This document shows positions 1-6,507 of a DNA stretch of 7,822 nucleotides, piece by piece. This DNA is from Bacteroidales bacterium (GTDB lineage: Bacteria > Bacteroidota > Bacteroidia > Bacteroidales > JAOZQN01): contig JAOZTW010000224.1 of the NCBI GenBank assembly GCA_029938985.1, positions 1-7,822 of the forward strand, read 5' to 3'. Under the pieces are notes generated by a model. It saw nothing but the letters and a program-made list of their open reading frames with translations. It was not told the DNA's origin and did not search any database. The translations under genes were made by a program, and so were the position numbers. Numbering within the stretch: the first letter of the stretch is position 1; each line of letters begins with the position of its first letter.

Positions 1-7
1 TGATTAC

Positions 8-100
8 AAACCAGTAGATTAAAGAAATACAAATGTGTAAAAACTTTTGTGTGGGTACTTATTCCAAAAACCGATAAAACTTATGTATTTTAATAACTAA
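8..100 (+). repeat. Dispersed intergenic repeat, copy 1
   Basis: Bases 8-61 match 7498-7550 near the other end of the window in the same orientation, with 7 substitutions and one single-base indel by eye. The best block is AAATGTGTAAAAACTTT (31-47), followed by GTGTGGGTACTTA. Similarity continues more loosely: GATAAAACTTA at 73-83 recurs at 7567-7577. All seven substitutions are transitions. Neither copy contains a credible gene. It is probably a dispersed intergenic element; its function is unknown, and two copies are too few to define its ends. Confidence 0.7.
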
Positions 101-246
101 ATTATGTGTAATACAAAAAATCAGTTAAAACTAAATATTTTCAATCTCAAAATAAGATATAAATAATTTTAAAAAGTTCAAATTTATGAATTTTTTGTAG
201 TTTGGTTTAAATTTTGCAATTAAGAATTGTAAAATTAATTCTAAAC

Positions 247-2667
247 ATGCTTAAAAGACTTTTATATATAACTATTTTCCTTATATCATTTACTTTAACG
301 TCAGGTCAAACAATATCTGTTATTAATACCGATACTGATTTTCCTATTCCAGGAGTAAATGTTTTTTCCAAAAACTATGATGATACTTTGCAAACTAACA
401 ATAAAGGAGAAGTTTCATTAGATCTTTTTAAAAACTCAGATGTAATTATTTTTGATCATTTTGTTTTCAGTAATATAAAAAAAACAAAAGAACAGATTAT
501 AGATGACAAATATATTGTTCTAATGTCGCCATCAGGAATGTTAGCAATGCAAAATAATTCAATTATCACCGCCGAAGAGTATTCCAAAGATTTACCTTTT
601 TATATAAATATTGTAAATTTTGATGATGTTTCCACACTAACAACCAACGAAGACGGCTCAGGACAGAAAATTATGTTTGAAAAAAATAAAGGAGGAAGTA
701 CAATTTTTAGAGGCTTTCTCCCAAACAAAGTAGTGCTTGTTATGGACGGAGTACGTTTAAATAATGCTTTATACCGAACAGGAAAAATTTCAGGTCCTTT
801 GCATTTTCAAAATGCGTCGATTGAGCGAGTTCAACAAATAAATGGTGCAAGCTATGTTATGTATGGTCCTGATGCTGTTGGTGGTGCTATCCAATATTTT
901 ACAAAAGTTCCAAAATTTAGTAGTGATAATAATTTTTCGTATAAAATAAACACAATATCTCAATACGAAACAGCAACACAGAATTGGATTTCTAATGTAA
1001 ATGTAAACCTATCTACCAAAAAATTTGCCTCCTACACAAGCTTTACTTACGGACAATATGGTAAGATTAAAATGGGGAAAAATAGAAACGACAATGTTGA
1101 CAGCGAATACGGTTTAAATAAATATTATATCGAAAGAATAAATGATAAAGATAGCGTGCTTGTAAACGATGTACCAACGACACAACAAAACACTGATTAT
1201 AAGCAATATCTTTTTATTCAAAAATTCAGATACAAACCAAAAGATAATTTGAATATTATTTTAAATTTACAATACAATACTTCATCTGAGATAGGAATGT
1301 ATAGTGCTTTGACCGAGATAAACAGAGGAAATTTGCGTTTTGCCGAAGTAGAATTTAGACCTCAAAATAAATTTTTTTCGTCAGTTGCCCTACTTTATGA
1401 AAAACAAACTAAATATTATGATTTCATTTCAGTAATTGGTTCAATGCAGTATATTGAAGAATATAGATATTCTCGCAAATACAACAGTTCAGTTGGATTA
1501 CATCAACTTGAATATCTTTACGATGCGTCGATAAATTTAGATTTTGTAAAATTATTTAATATCAACAGAATTACTTACGGAATAGAGAGTTCGTATAATT
1601 ACTTAAAATCAACTGCATTTTTTGAGAATGTTGAAACAGATTCCATTTATGATGGTTTAACTCGCTATCCAACTTATGGAACAAATATGCAAACATTTTC
1701 TACATATTTTACTTACAAACGTTTAAGTAACTCACAATTTATAATCAATACAGGTGTTAGGTTAGATTATACTCATTCTAATTGTAATTTTGAAGACCAA
1801 TTAAAGCATATTACCAAAAATTCTAAATTTATTTATAATTTTGATAAAGTAACTTACAATCAATTAGCACCTTCGGCAAGTTTAAATTTTGATATTTATC
1901 CATTACCCGGATTTCAAATCAGTCTGTTAAACTCATTATCGGTACACACACCAATAGTTGACGAATATGGTAAAATAATGCTCAAAGATTTTGTGGCAAT
2001 TTTGCCAAATAATAGTTTAAAATCTGAAAAATCGTATAATATTGAACTCGGTGTAAGTCAAATTCTTTTTGAGTCGATTAAGATTAATGTTGGCGTTTTC
2101 AACTCATGGATGCGAGATGCAATAATTGTTTCAGATGCAAATATTAATGGAATTGATAGCCTTTATCTTGGAATTGATGGTTACGAAATTGCTACTAAAA
2201 TAAATATTGACAACGCACAAATTTATGGTATTTCGGGAGGAGTAAAATTTGGATATTATTTTGGACGAAAAAGTGAAAATTTCGTAAAATTTAATAGCTC
2301 GGCTAACTATATAAAAGGTATAAATAAAGACGAAAATATTGCTCTTCCAAATATTCCACCTATTTATGGACAAACAGCTGCTTCATTAAAATTGAAATCC
2401 TACACCTTAAAATTTTCGCATAATTTTAATGGTCTTAAAAAAATGGAAGAATTATCAATTTATGGAGAAGATTATATTGAGAAGGCAATGGACGACGGAT
2501 TTATGGCTTGGCAAACATATAATATCAAATTGTCGTATAATACTGGTAATTATTTGTCGTTACATTTTTCGGTAAACAATATATTTGATACTTTCTACAG
2601 AAGCTATGCCTCGGCGGTAAGTGCACCAGGACGAAATTTTATTTTTACTTTAAAATTAAATATTTAA
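247..2667 (+). CDS. TonB-dependent outer-membrane receptor, heme/hemoglobin-receptor-like
   Basis: Outer-membrane receptor that would import a scarce ligand using energy from TonB-ExbB-ExbD. With the ATG at 247 the product is 806 residues. An upstream in-frame TTG at 214 is possible, but the ATG puts a classic signal peptide at the very N-terminus (Lys-Arg, then a hydrophobic run, residues 1-20). Next come a carboxypeptidase-like beta-sandwich domain (about 21-95, typical of Bacteroidota receptors), a plug domain (about 105-220) with IFRGF (153-157), DGVRLNNALYR (167-177) and YGPDAVGGAI (206-215), and a beta-barrel to the C-terminus. The end, YRSYASAVSAPGRNF, and the plug motifs resemble Bacteroidota heme/hemoglobin-type receptors, so heme or another iron source is my best substrate guess. 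I did not find the FRAP/NPNL heme signature, so the substrate is inferred. Full length, with no frameshift. No partner gene (heme-binding lipoprotein, SusD) adjoins it downstream. Confidence 0.93.
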   Translation: MLKRLLYITIFLISFTLTSGQTISVINTDTDFPIPGVNVFSKNYDDTLQTNNKGEVSLDLFKNSDVIIFDHFVFSNIKKTKEQIIDDKYIVLMSPSGMLAMQNNSIITAEEYSKDLPFYINIVNFDDVSTLTTNEDGSGQKIMFEKNKGGSTIFRGFLPNKVVLVMDGVRLNNALYRTGKISGPLHFQNASIERVQQINGASYVMYGPDAVGGAIQYFTKVPKFSSDNNFSYKINTISQYETATQNWISNVNVNLSTKKFASYTSFTYGQYGKIKMGKNRNDNVDSEYGLNKYYIERINDKDSVLVNDVPTTQQNTDYKQYLFIQKFRYKPKDNLNIILNLQYNTSSEIGMYSALTEINRGNLRFAEVEFRPQNKFFSSVALLYEKQTKYYDFISVIGSMQYIEEYRYSRKYNSSVGLHQLEYLYDASINLDFVKLFNINRITYGIESSYNYLKSTAFFENVETDSIYDGLTRYPTYGTNMQTFSTYFTYKRLSNSQFIINTGVRLDYTHSNCNFEDQLKHITKNSKFIYNFDKVTYNQLAPSASLNFDIYPLPGFQISLLNSLSVHTPIVDEYGKIMLKDFVAILPNNSLKSEKSYNIELGVSQILFESIKINVGVFNSWMRDAIIVSDANINGIDSLYLGIDGYEIATKINIDNAQIYGISGGVKFGYYFGRKSENFVKFNSSANYIKGINKDENIALPNIPPIYGQTAASLKLKSYTLKFSHNFNGLKKMEELSIYGEDYIEKAMDDGFMAWQTYNIKLSYNTGNYLSLHFSVNNIFDTFYRSYASAVSAPGRNFIFTLKLNI

Positions 2668-2718
2668 AATAACGGCTTCTTAAAATTTTCACAACTAATG
2701 GTTATGGTTGTAAATGAG

Positions 2719-2789
2719 GGTTTTAAAAATATTAAATATAAACAAGAATTGTATATTTTGCAAAATACCAAAATAAAACCTTTTTTTTT
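2719..2789 (+). terminator. Possible intrinsic terminator after the receptor gene
   Basis: GGTTTTA (2719-2725) pairs with TAAAACC (2774-2780), which is followed at once by a run of about nine T (2781-2789). The 48-base loop contains a perfect palindrome, TATTTTGCAAAATA (2754-2767), that could form a small inner hairpin. The long loop and weak A-T stem make this tentative, but the T-run directly after the stem and its place 50-120 bases past the receptor stop codon fit. Confidence 0.35.
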
Positions 2790-2821
2790 CACATTTTATA
2801 AACAAAATTCAAAAATAATAC

Positions 2822-2829
2822 TATATTTG
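2822..2829 (+). promoter_or_regulatory. Candidate -7 promoter box for the cheR-cheR-cheB cluster
   Basis: TATATTTG matches the Bacteroidota -7 consensus TAnnTTTG exactly. No TTG/TTTG is visible at the expected -33 distance (about 19-21 bases upstream), so the promoter would be weak, activator-dependent or wrongly called. It is the only perfect match in the gap before the cheR genes. Confidence 0.35.
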
Positions 2830-2839
2830 GAGTTTTAAA

Positions 2840-2860
2840 ATTATCATATTAAATGATAAT
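2840..2860. promoter_or_regulatory. Palindrome just downstream of the candidate promoter
   Basis: ATTATCAT (2840-2847) and ATGATAAT (2853-2860) form a perfect 8-bp inverted repeat with a 5-base centre. It begins 11 bases after the TATATTTG box, so it would lie at or just after the transcription start. It could be an operator for a dimeric regulator or a 5' leader hairpin. In DNA this AT-rich, chance is also possible. Confidence 0.35.
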
Positions 2861-3044
2861 AATATTATAAATTGAATGATAAAACTGTTGAAAATCAATA
2901 TAAATAAATTTGAAATTTAATAGAAAATAAAGGGAAATATATTAAAAAACAAATGAAATAGAAATGGAGAATAATTAAAATAAATTTCAGTTTAACTTTT
3001 GTTATCCTTTTTTAAAACCTCTCTACTGTACCACTAATAATACT

Positions 3045-3890
3045 ATGGATTTAATAAATAAAAAAATACAACTACTTATTGACACTTTAAAGGTTAGCTC
3101 TGACTATGATTTTAGTGGCTATTCTATAAAATCGTTTACTCGGCGAGTTGCTAAAGTGTTGGAAACATATAATATTGATTTAGATACTCTTACTCGTCGT
3201 GTTCAATATGATGTTGTTTTTGTTGAAAATGTAGTAAAAGAAATAACTGTAAATACAACAGAATTATTTCGTAACCCGCAAAGCTGGCAGGCAATAAAAT
3301 ATAGAATTTTACCAAAATTTGAAAATCAAAAGACAATAAATATTTGGCATGCAGGCTGTTCTACAGGTCAGGAGGTTTATTCAATGCTAATTTTATTGAA
3401 CGAACTAAAAATGCTTGACAAAGCAAGAATTTTTGCCTCAGATATTAACGAAGATGTAATTAAAACTGCCAAAAAAGGAATATATGTTTATCGTTTTAAC
3501 ATGACCTATCTTGATAATTTTGACAAAGTTATAAGACAAAATCCCTATAATTTTGAACATTATAAAAACGTTCCTTACTCCGATTATTTAATTATTGATA
3601 AGGAAAAAGATACAATTTCTGCCAAAGATTTTTTAAAAAATAGAGTAACCTATATAAAACAAAATTTAGTAAAAAGAGAACAAATATTTAAAACACAGTT
3701 TGATATAATATTTTGTCGAAATGTATTAATTTATTTTAAACAAGAGCTTCAAACACAGATGTATAGGTATTTTTATCAAAACCTCAAAAACAATGGTTTT
3801 TTGATTCTCGGGTATCACGAAAGTATTTTGGGACAACAAGCTCAGCGATTCAATAGAAAAGGACTTTATTACACAAAAAAATTAGTATAA
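3045..3890 (+). CDS. cheR: CheR-type protein-glutamate O-methyltransferase
   Basis: Predicted cytoplasmic SAM-dependent enzyme that methylates glutamate side chains of signalling proteins; the classic targets are chemoreceptors. The 281 residues cover a helical CheR N-terminal domain (about 5-75, with YDFSGY at 21-26) and the Rossmann-type methyltransferase domain. Recognisable motifs are NTTELFRN (70-77), the SAM-binding WHAGCSTGQE (101-110), ASDIN (131-135, where the Asp is expected to hold the SAM ribose), CRNVLIYF (224-231) and GYHES (256-260). Length is normal for CheR and the key SAM motifs are intact, so it is probably active. No Shine-Dalgarno is visible before the ATG, as is usual in Bacteroidota. 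Only 4 bases separate its stop codon from the next gene, a divergent paralogue. No CheA, CheW, CheY or chemoreceptor gene is in view, so its substrate is unknown and may not be a chemotaxis receptor. Confidence 0.93.
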   Translation: MDLINKKIQLLIDTLKVSSDYDFSGYSIKSFTRRVAKVLETYNIDLDTLTRRVQYDVVFVENVVKEITVNTTELFRNPQSWQAIKYRILPKFENQKTINIWHAGCSTGQEVYSMLILLNELKMLDKARIFASDINEDVIKTAKKGIYVYRFNMTYLDNFDKVIRQNPYNFEHYKNVPYSDYLIIDKEKDTISAKDFLKNRVTYIKQNLVKREQIFKTQFDIIFCRNVLIYFKQELQTQMYRYFYQNLKNNGFLILGYHESILGQQAQRFNRKGLYYTKKLV

Positions 3891-3894
3891 TAAA

Positions 3895-4728
3895 ATGACA
3901 AAAGCAGTTAAAAATATAGGAATTTCTGAATACAGAGAAATTATTCGTCAAATACAATTGATTTATAAATTTAATCTTTCTAACTACGCTCTCACTTCAT
4001 TGAAAAGGCGAATAGAAGATTTTATGTACATGAGTAGCTCTTTAACATCGGATATTTTTATTGAAAAAATAGGAAAAAACAAAGATTTTTTTGAAGAATT
4101 TTTGTTTAACATTTCCGTACCAACAACTGAAATATTTAGAGATGGAGAAGCTTGGCGAGAATTTAGAACATCAATTTTGACGAAATACAACAAACAGTCA
4201 AAAATAAAAATCTGGTTACCAGAGGCTACATCGGGAGAGGAATTATACTCTCTATTAATTGTTTTGTATGAAACAGAAATGTTGGAAAAATGCGAAATAC
4301 TTACAACAGCCATTACAGATAAAAATATATTTGAAATAAAATCTGGTTCTCTTGTCGTTCGCAAATTAGAAGTAAGTTCTGCAAATTATCAAAGATACAA
4401 AGGAACAAATCAACTTTCTGATTATTACAATAAAAAACATAAGAAAGCAACTTTTAATTTTAATTTATTGAGTAAAGTAGAATTTAAGAAACACTATATT
4501 TACGAAAAAACCGACCCTTTAAATATTTTTGATATAATAATTTTCAGAAATAGAATGCTGTATTACAACAAAGAACTACAACAGACTGTTTTAGACAATA
4601 TTTATCAATCATTATCAAAAGGAGGACACCTCTTTATAGGAGTGCGAGAATCCTTAAATTCTTGGAAAAATTCAGACAAAATGAAGCTTATAATTAAAAA
4701 TGAAAATATTTTTCGGAAACAAAAATAA
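3895..4728 (+). CDS. Divergent CheR-like protein, probable catalytically inactive paralogue
   Basis: A 277-residue protein collinear with the CheR encoded just upstream and probably born by tandem duplication. Corresponding blocks are PTTEIFRD (76-83), WLPEATSGEE (107-116), TTAITDKN (137-144), FRNRMLYY (217-224) and GVRES (249-253). The fold appears retained, but the SAM pocket is altered: the AGCSTG glycine motif reads PEATSG, the acidic ASDI block reads TTAI, and Cys-Arg-Asn-Val becomes Phe-Arg-Asn-Arg. Loss of the motif I glycine and the ribose-binding Asp suggests that it cannot use SAM normally (inference). It may act as a partner or regulator of the intact CheR, or bind its target without methylating it. 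The frame is uninterrupted, so it is not a decaying pseudogene. It sits 4 bases after cheR and 16 before cheB, so co-transcription is likely. Confidence 0.85.
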   Translation: MTKAVKNIGISEYREIIRQIQLIYKFNLSNYALTSLKRRIEDFMYMSSSLTSDIFIEKIGKNKDFFEEFLFNISVPTTEIFRDGEAWREFRTSILTKYNKQSKIKIWLPEATSGEELYSLLIVLYETEMLEKCEILTTAITDKNIFEIKSGSLVVRKLEVSSANYQRYKGTNQLSDYYNKKHKKATFNFNLLSKVEFKKHYIYEKTDPLNIFDIIIFRNRMLYYNKELQQTVLDNIYQSLSKGGHLFIGVRESLNSWKNSDKMKLIIKNENIFRKQK

Positions 4729-4744
4729 TTCAAAAAATCAAAAT

Positions 4745-5302
4745 ATGGCACAGAAGTATGTAATAATAGGAGGGTCGGCTGGTAGTTTTCAATCAATTAC
4801 AGAAATACTATCAGAACTTCCAAAAAATTACGATGCAACAGTTTTTTTATGCTTACATCGTTTAAAGCATGTAAGAACAGGTTTTGTGGAAGCACTTTCT
4901 ATAAAATCAAAACTCCCAATTTCTGAACCTATTGATAAGGAATTTATAAAAAATGGAAGAGTTTATTTAGCACCTGCAAACTACCACATGTACTTTGAGT
5001 TAGGAAATTCTTTTTCGCTATCAACAGAGACTGCGGTGAACCATTCACGTCCATCAATTGATCTCTCGTTTGAGTCGGCTGCATATATCTTTAGAGAAAA
5101 ACTTACAGCAGTATTATTATCAGGAGCAAATAGAGATGGGGCTCATGGGATGAAAATTGTAAATAAATACGGAGGCTCTACAGTGGTACAAGACCCAGAA
5201 GAATGTCAGGTAAAAACAATGACTACCTCAGCAATTGCGGTAACAAAAATAAACCATATTTTATATCTCAAAGACATTATTAAGCATTTAAAAAAAATAT
5301 AA
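4745..5302 (+). CDS. cheB: CheB-type protein-glutamate methylesterase, catalytic domain only
   Basis: Predicted to remove the methyl esters added by CheR (and possibly to deamidate glutamines) on a signalling protein. The 185 residues correspond to the CheB C-terminal catalytic domain. The triad can be placed at Ser11 in GGSAGS (9-14), His38 in FLCLHR (34-39) and Asp131 in SGANRDGAHG (126-135). The conserved HSRPSIDLSFESAA block (100-113) and VQDPEECQ (148-155) are also present. The receiver domain that usually precedes this in enteric CheB is absent, so control by CheA phosphorylation through a fused domain is not possible. I prefer the ATG at 4745 because the CheB fold starts at once with KYVIIGGS; an ATG at 4700 would add 15 polar residues and overlap the preceding gene by 29 bases. 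Confidence 0.92.
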   Translation: MAQKYVIIGGSAGSFQSITEILSELPKNYDATVFLCLHRLKHVRTGFVEALSIKSKLPISEPIDKEFIKNGRVYLAPANYHMYFELGNSFSLSTETAVNHSRPSIDLSFESAAYIFREKLTAVLLSGANRDGAHGMKIVNKYGGSTVVQDPEECQVKTMTTSAIAVTKINHILYLKDIIKHLKKI

Positions 5303-5304
5303 TC

Positions 5305-5372
5305 AATTAGGAATTAGGAATTGGTTTACACCTTAAAGTTCAATTATTTGTTTTATTATGCCTAATACCTAA
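5305..5372. repeat. Short tandem repeat within an inverted repeat, cheB-GAF gap
   Basis: AATTAGG occurs twice at 5305-5318, followed by a near copy AATTGG (5319-5324). TTAGGAATTAGG (5307-5318) is complementary at 11 of 12 positions to CCTAATACCTAA (5361-5372), so the transcript could fold into a stem with a 42-base loop. There is no T-run directly after it, so it is a poor intrinsic terminator. It could be an attenuating or processing stem between cheB and the GAF gene, or an operator. No convincing promoter was seen in this 101-bp gap. Confidence 0.45.
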
Positions 5373-5403
5373 CAAAGTTTTACAACATAATAATAAAAAT
5401 TTT

Positions 5404-6138
5404 ATGCAAAAAAAGTTTTTTATAATAAATCTACTGTTGTTTATTATTAGCATTCCTGTTTTTTTACAATTAAGTCAAATTGTAACTATGGTTGGTGATT
5501 CTTATAATATTATTGTGATAGGAGTATATATTGTAATTGTACTAACAGCAATTGTATTTATGGCTGTTTTATTAAAAAAAATAGAGTCTCAAAAAACAAA
5601 AGAAATAATAAAGATAATATATAAAGATAAGGAAAAAACAAAAGATAAACAAGAAATAAAAAAAGAATCATCAATTTCGAAAACAATAAATGAAATATTA
5701 GAAGACACCCAAACAATAAAAAATGCGAATAAATTTACAGAACAAATTTTAAAAAACCTTGCAAAGGTATTTAATATTGTACAAGGTGTAACTTTTTTAT
5801 TAGATACAAAAAGTAATACTTTCAAAACAGTAAGCACTTATGCCTTTTACTCCGAAGAAATGCGTGAATTTGAAGTAGGTGAGGGTTTAACAGGACAAGT
5901 TGCTAAAAATAAAGAATTTTTATGTATTGAAAATGTACCAAAAAATTATATTACGGTACTCTCAGGACTTGGAGAAGGAACTCCAAAATATTTAATATTG
6001 TTTCCAATAATTTATGATGACAAAACTATTGGAATTATTGAATTTGCGACTTTTGACAAATTACCAAAAAATTCAAAAAAGATTTTTGAAAAATTAAAAA
6101 TAGCTATTGGAAAGAACCTTAAAAAAGATAATCAATGA
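5404..6138 (+). CDS. Membrane-anchored GAF-domain protein
   Basis: A 244-residue protein with two predicted transmembrane helices (about 5-26 and 35-57) separated by a very short loop, then a highly charged Lys/Glu-rich stretch with helical or coiled-coil character (58-105), and a cytoplasmic GAF domain (about 112-240). GAF features include the GVTFLLD strand (128-134), EFEVGEGLTGQVAKNKEFLCI (155-175, the usual GxGxxG-V-x-GEP region) and a final sheet with ILFPI and IGIIEF. GAF domains bind small ligands or mediate dimerisation; the ligand here cannot be told. No histidine kinase, GGDEF, PAS or methyl-accepting output domain follows, so it must signal through partners. It lies 101 bases after cheB and overlaps the next gene by 4 bases. 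Whether it is a substrate of CheR/CheB is speculation from position. Confidence 0.85.
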   Translation: MQKKFFIINLLLFIISIPVFLQLSQIVTMVGDSYNIIVIGVYIVIVLTAIVFMAVLLKKIESQKTKEIIKIIYKDKEKTKDKQEIKKESSISKTINEILEDTQTIKNANKFTEQILKNLAKVFNIVQGVTFLLDTKSNTFKTVSTYAFYSEEMREFEVGEGLTGQVAKNKEFLCIENVPKNYITVLSGLGEGTPKYLILFPIIYDDKTIGIIEFATFDKLPKNSKKIFEKLKIAIGKNLKKDNQ

Positions 6139-6341
6139 GTTATAAATTAAAAAACAATGAAAAGTTTAGACGGAAACATAAAGTAACTTGCACTTTGAAT
6201 GATTATGAATTTAGTGCACTTGTAAAATATTGTGAAAAATATAAAATTGAAAATAAATCAAAATTTATAAGAGAGGCTTTAATATCAAATATCTTAGAAA
6301 AATTTGATGAAGACTATCCTACACTTTTTGAACCAGATTGA
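6135..6341 (+). CDS. Small ribbon-helix-helix (CopG/Arc-like) protein
   Basis: A 68-residue basic-to-acidic protein that fits the ribbon-helix-helix fold: a short strand (about HKVTCTL, 15-21), helix A (22-37, NDYEFSALVKYCEKY), a turn, and helix B (41-56, KSKFIREALISNILEK), then an acidic tail ending in DEDYPTLFEPD. RHH proteins dimerise and usually bind operator DNA through the paired N-terminal strands. The ATG overlaps the GAF gene's stop in an ATGA arrangement, which points to translational coupling and a linked function. No toxin gene follows, so an antitoxin role is not supported. The likely role is a small transcriptional regulator, perhaps of its own operon; the target is unknown. Confidence 0.75.
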   Translation: MSYKLKNNEKFRRKHKVTCTLNDYEFSALVKYCEKYKIENKSKFIREALISNILEKFDEDYPTLFEPD

Positions 6342-6365
6342 TATAAATTTAACAGTTTTTTAGGC

Positions 6366-6482
6366 ATGTTTCACAAATGCAAATTTTTGCATTATTTTTA
6401 AAGTTTTGAACACCTCATTTACAATAGTAAACTACGGTATTAAAAATTTTAAAATGCCTTAAACTTTACTTTTGTGAAACAT
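6366..6482. repeat. 117-bp nested palindrome upstream of the threonine dehydrogenase gene
   Basis: The outer arms ATGTTTCACAAA (6366-6377) and TTTGTGAAACAT (6471-6482) are perfect 12-bp complements. Inside them, 6396-6414 pairs with 6436-6454 at 16 of 19 positions (one G-U), with GCAT/ATGC (6389-6392/6454-6457) at its base, and the centre is a hairpin TTTAC-AATA-GTAAA (6418-6431). A competing local hairpin, AATGCAAA/TTTGCATT (6376-6393), would exclude part of the long fold. Nested arms at three levels are hard to explain by AT-richness alone. It could be a mobile palindromic element (REP/MITE-like), an operator array or a regulatory RNA. No target-site duplication was established. Confidence 0.6.
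6467..6474 (+). promoter_or_regulatory. Candidate -7 promoter box for the threonine dehydrogenase gene
   Basis: TACTTTTG is an exact match to TAnnTTTG. Its TTTG is the first part of the right outer arm of the surrounding palindrome. A start site near 6481 would give a leader of roughly 27 bases before the ATG at 6508, a common length in Bacteroidota. No clear -33 TTG is seen at the expected distance. Confidence 0.45.
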
Positions 6483-6507
6483 AACGTTTTTTAATAATAT
6501 TAATAAA

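Larger units (their letters stand above)
2668..3044. other. 377-bp intergenic region between receptor and cheR genes
   Basis: Very AT-rich, with no open reading frame worth calling on either strand. It holds a possible terminator for the receptor gene (2719-2789), a perfect TAnnTTTG box (2822-2829) and a palindrome (2840-2860), listed separately. If transcription starts near 2836, the cheR message would have a leader of about 200 bases. I recognise no riboswitch in it. Confidence 0.6.

Noticed and set aside
2131..2373. 80-residue minus-strand frame in the TonB receptor gene
   Set aside because: Antisense to conserved beta-barrel coding sequence, with no motif.
3984..4364. 126-residue open frame on the minus strand within the second CheR gene
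   Set aside because: It lies entirely antisense to a gene with recognisable family motifs, has no own context or recognisable domain, and is typical of a shadow frame.
4700..4744. Upstream ATG as the cheB start
   Set aside because: It would overlap the preceding gene by 29 bases and add a polar stretch not found in the CheB fold; the ATG at 4745 begins right before the first strand.
5589..5837. 82-residue hydrophobic open frame on the minus strand
   Set aside because: It is antisense to the GAF gene's Lys/Glu-rich linker; Phe/Ile/Ser-rich products are what the complement of such AAA/GAA-rich DNA gives.
6135..6341. RHH protein as the antitoxin of a toxin-antitoxin pair
   Set aside because: No toxin-like gene is adjacent; the upstream partner is a membrane GAF protein and the downstream gene is a metabolic dehydrogenase with its own promoter.
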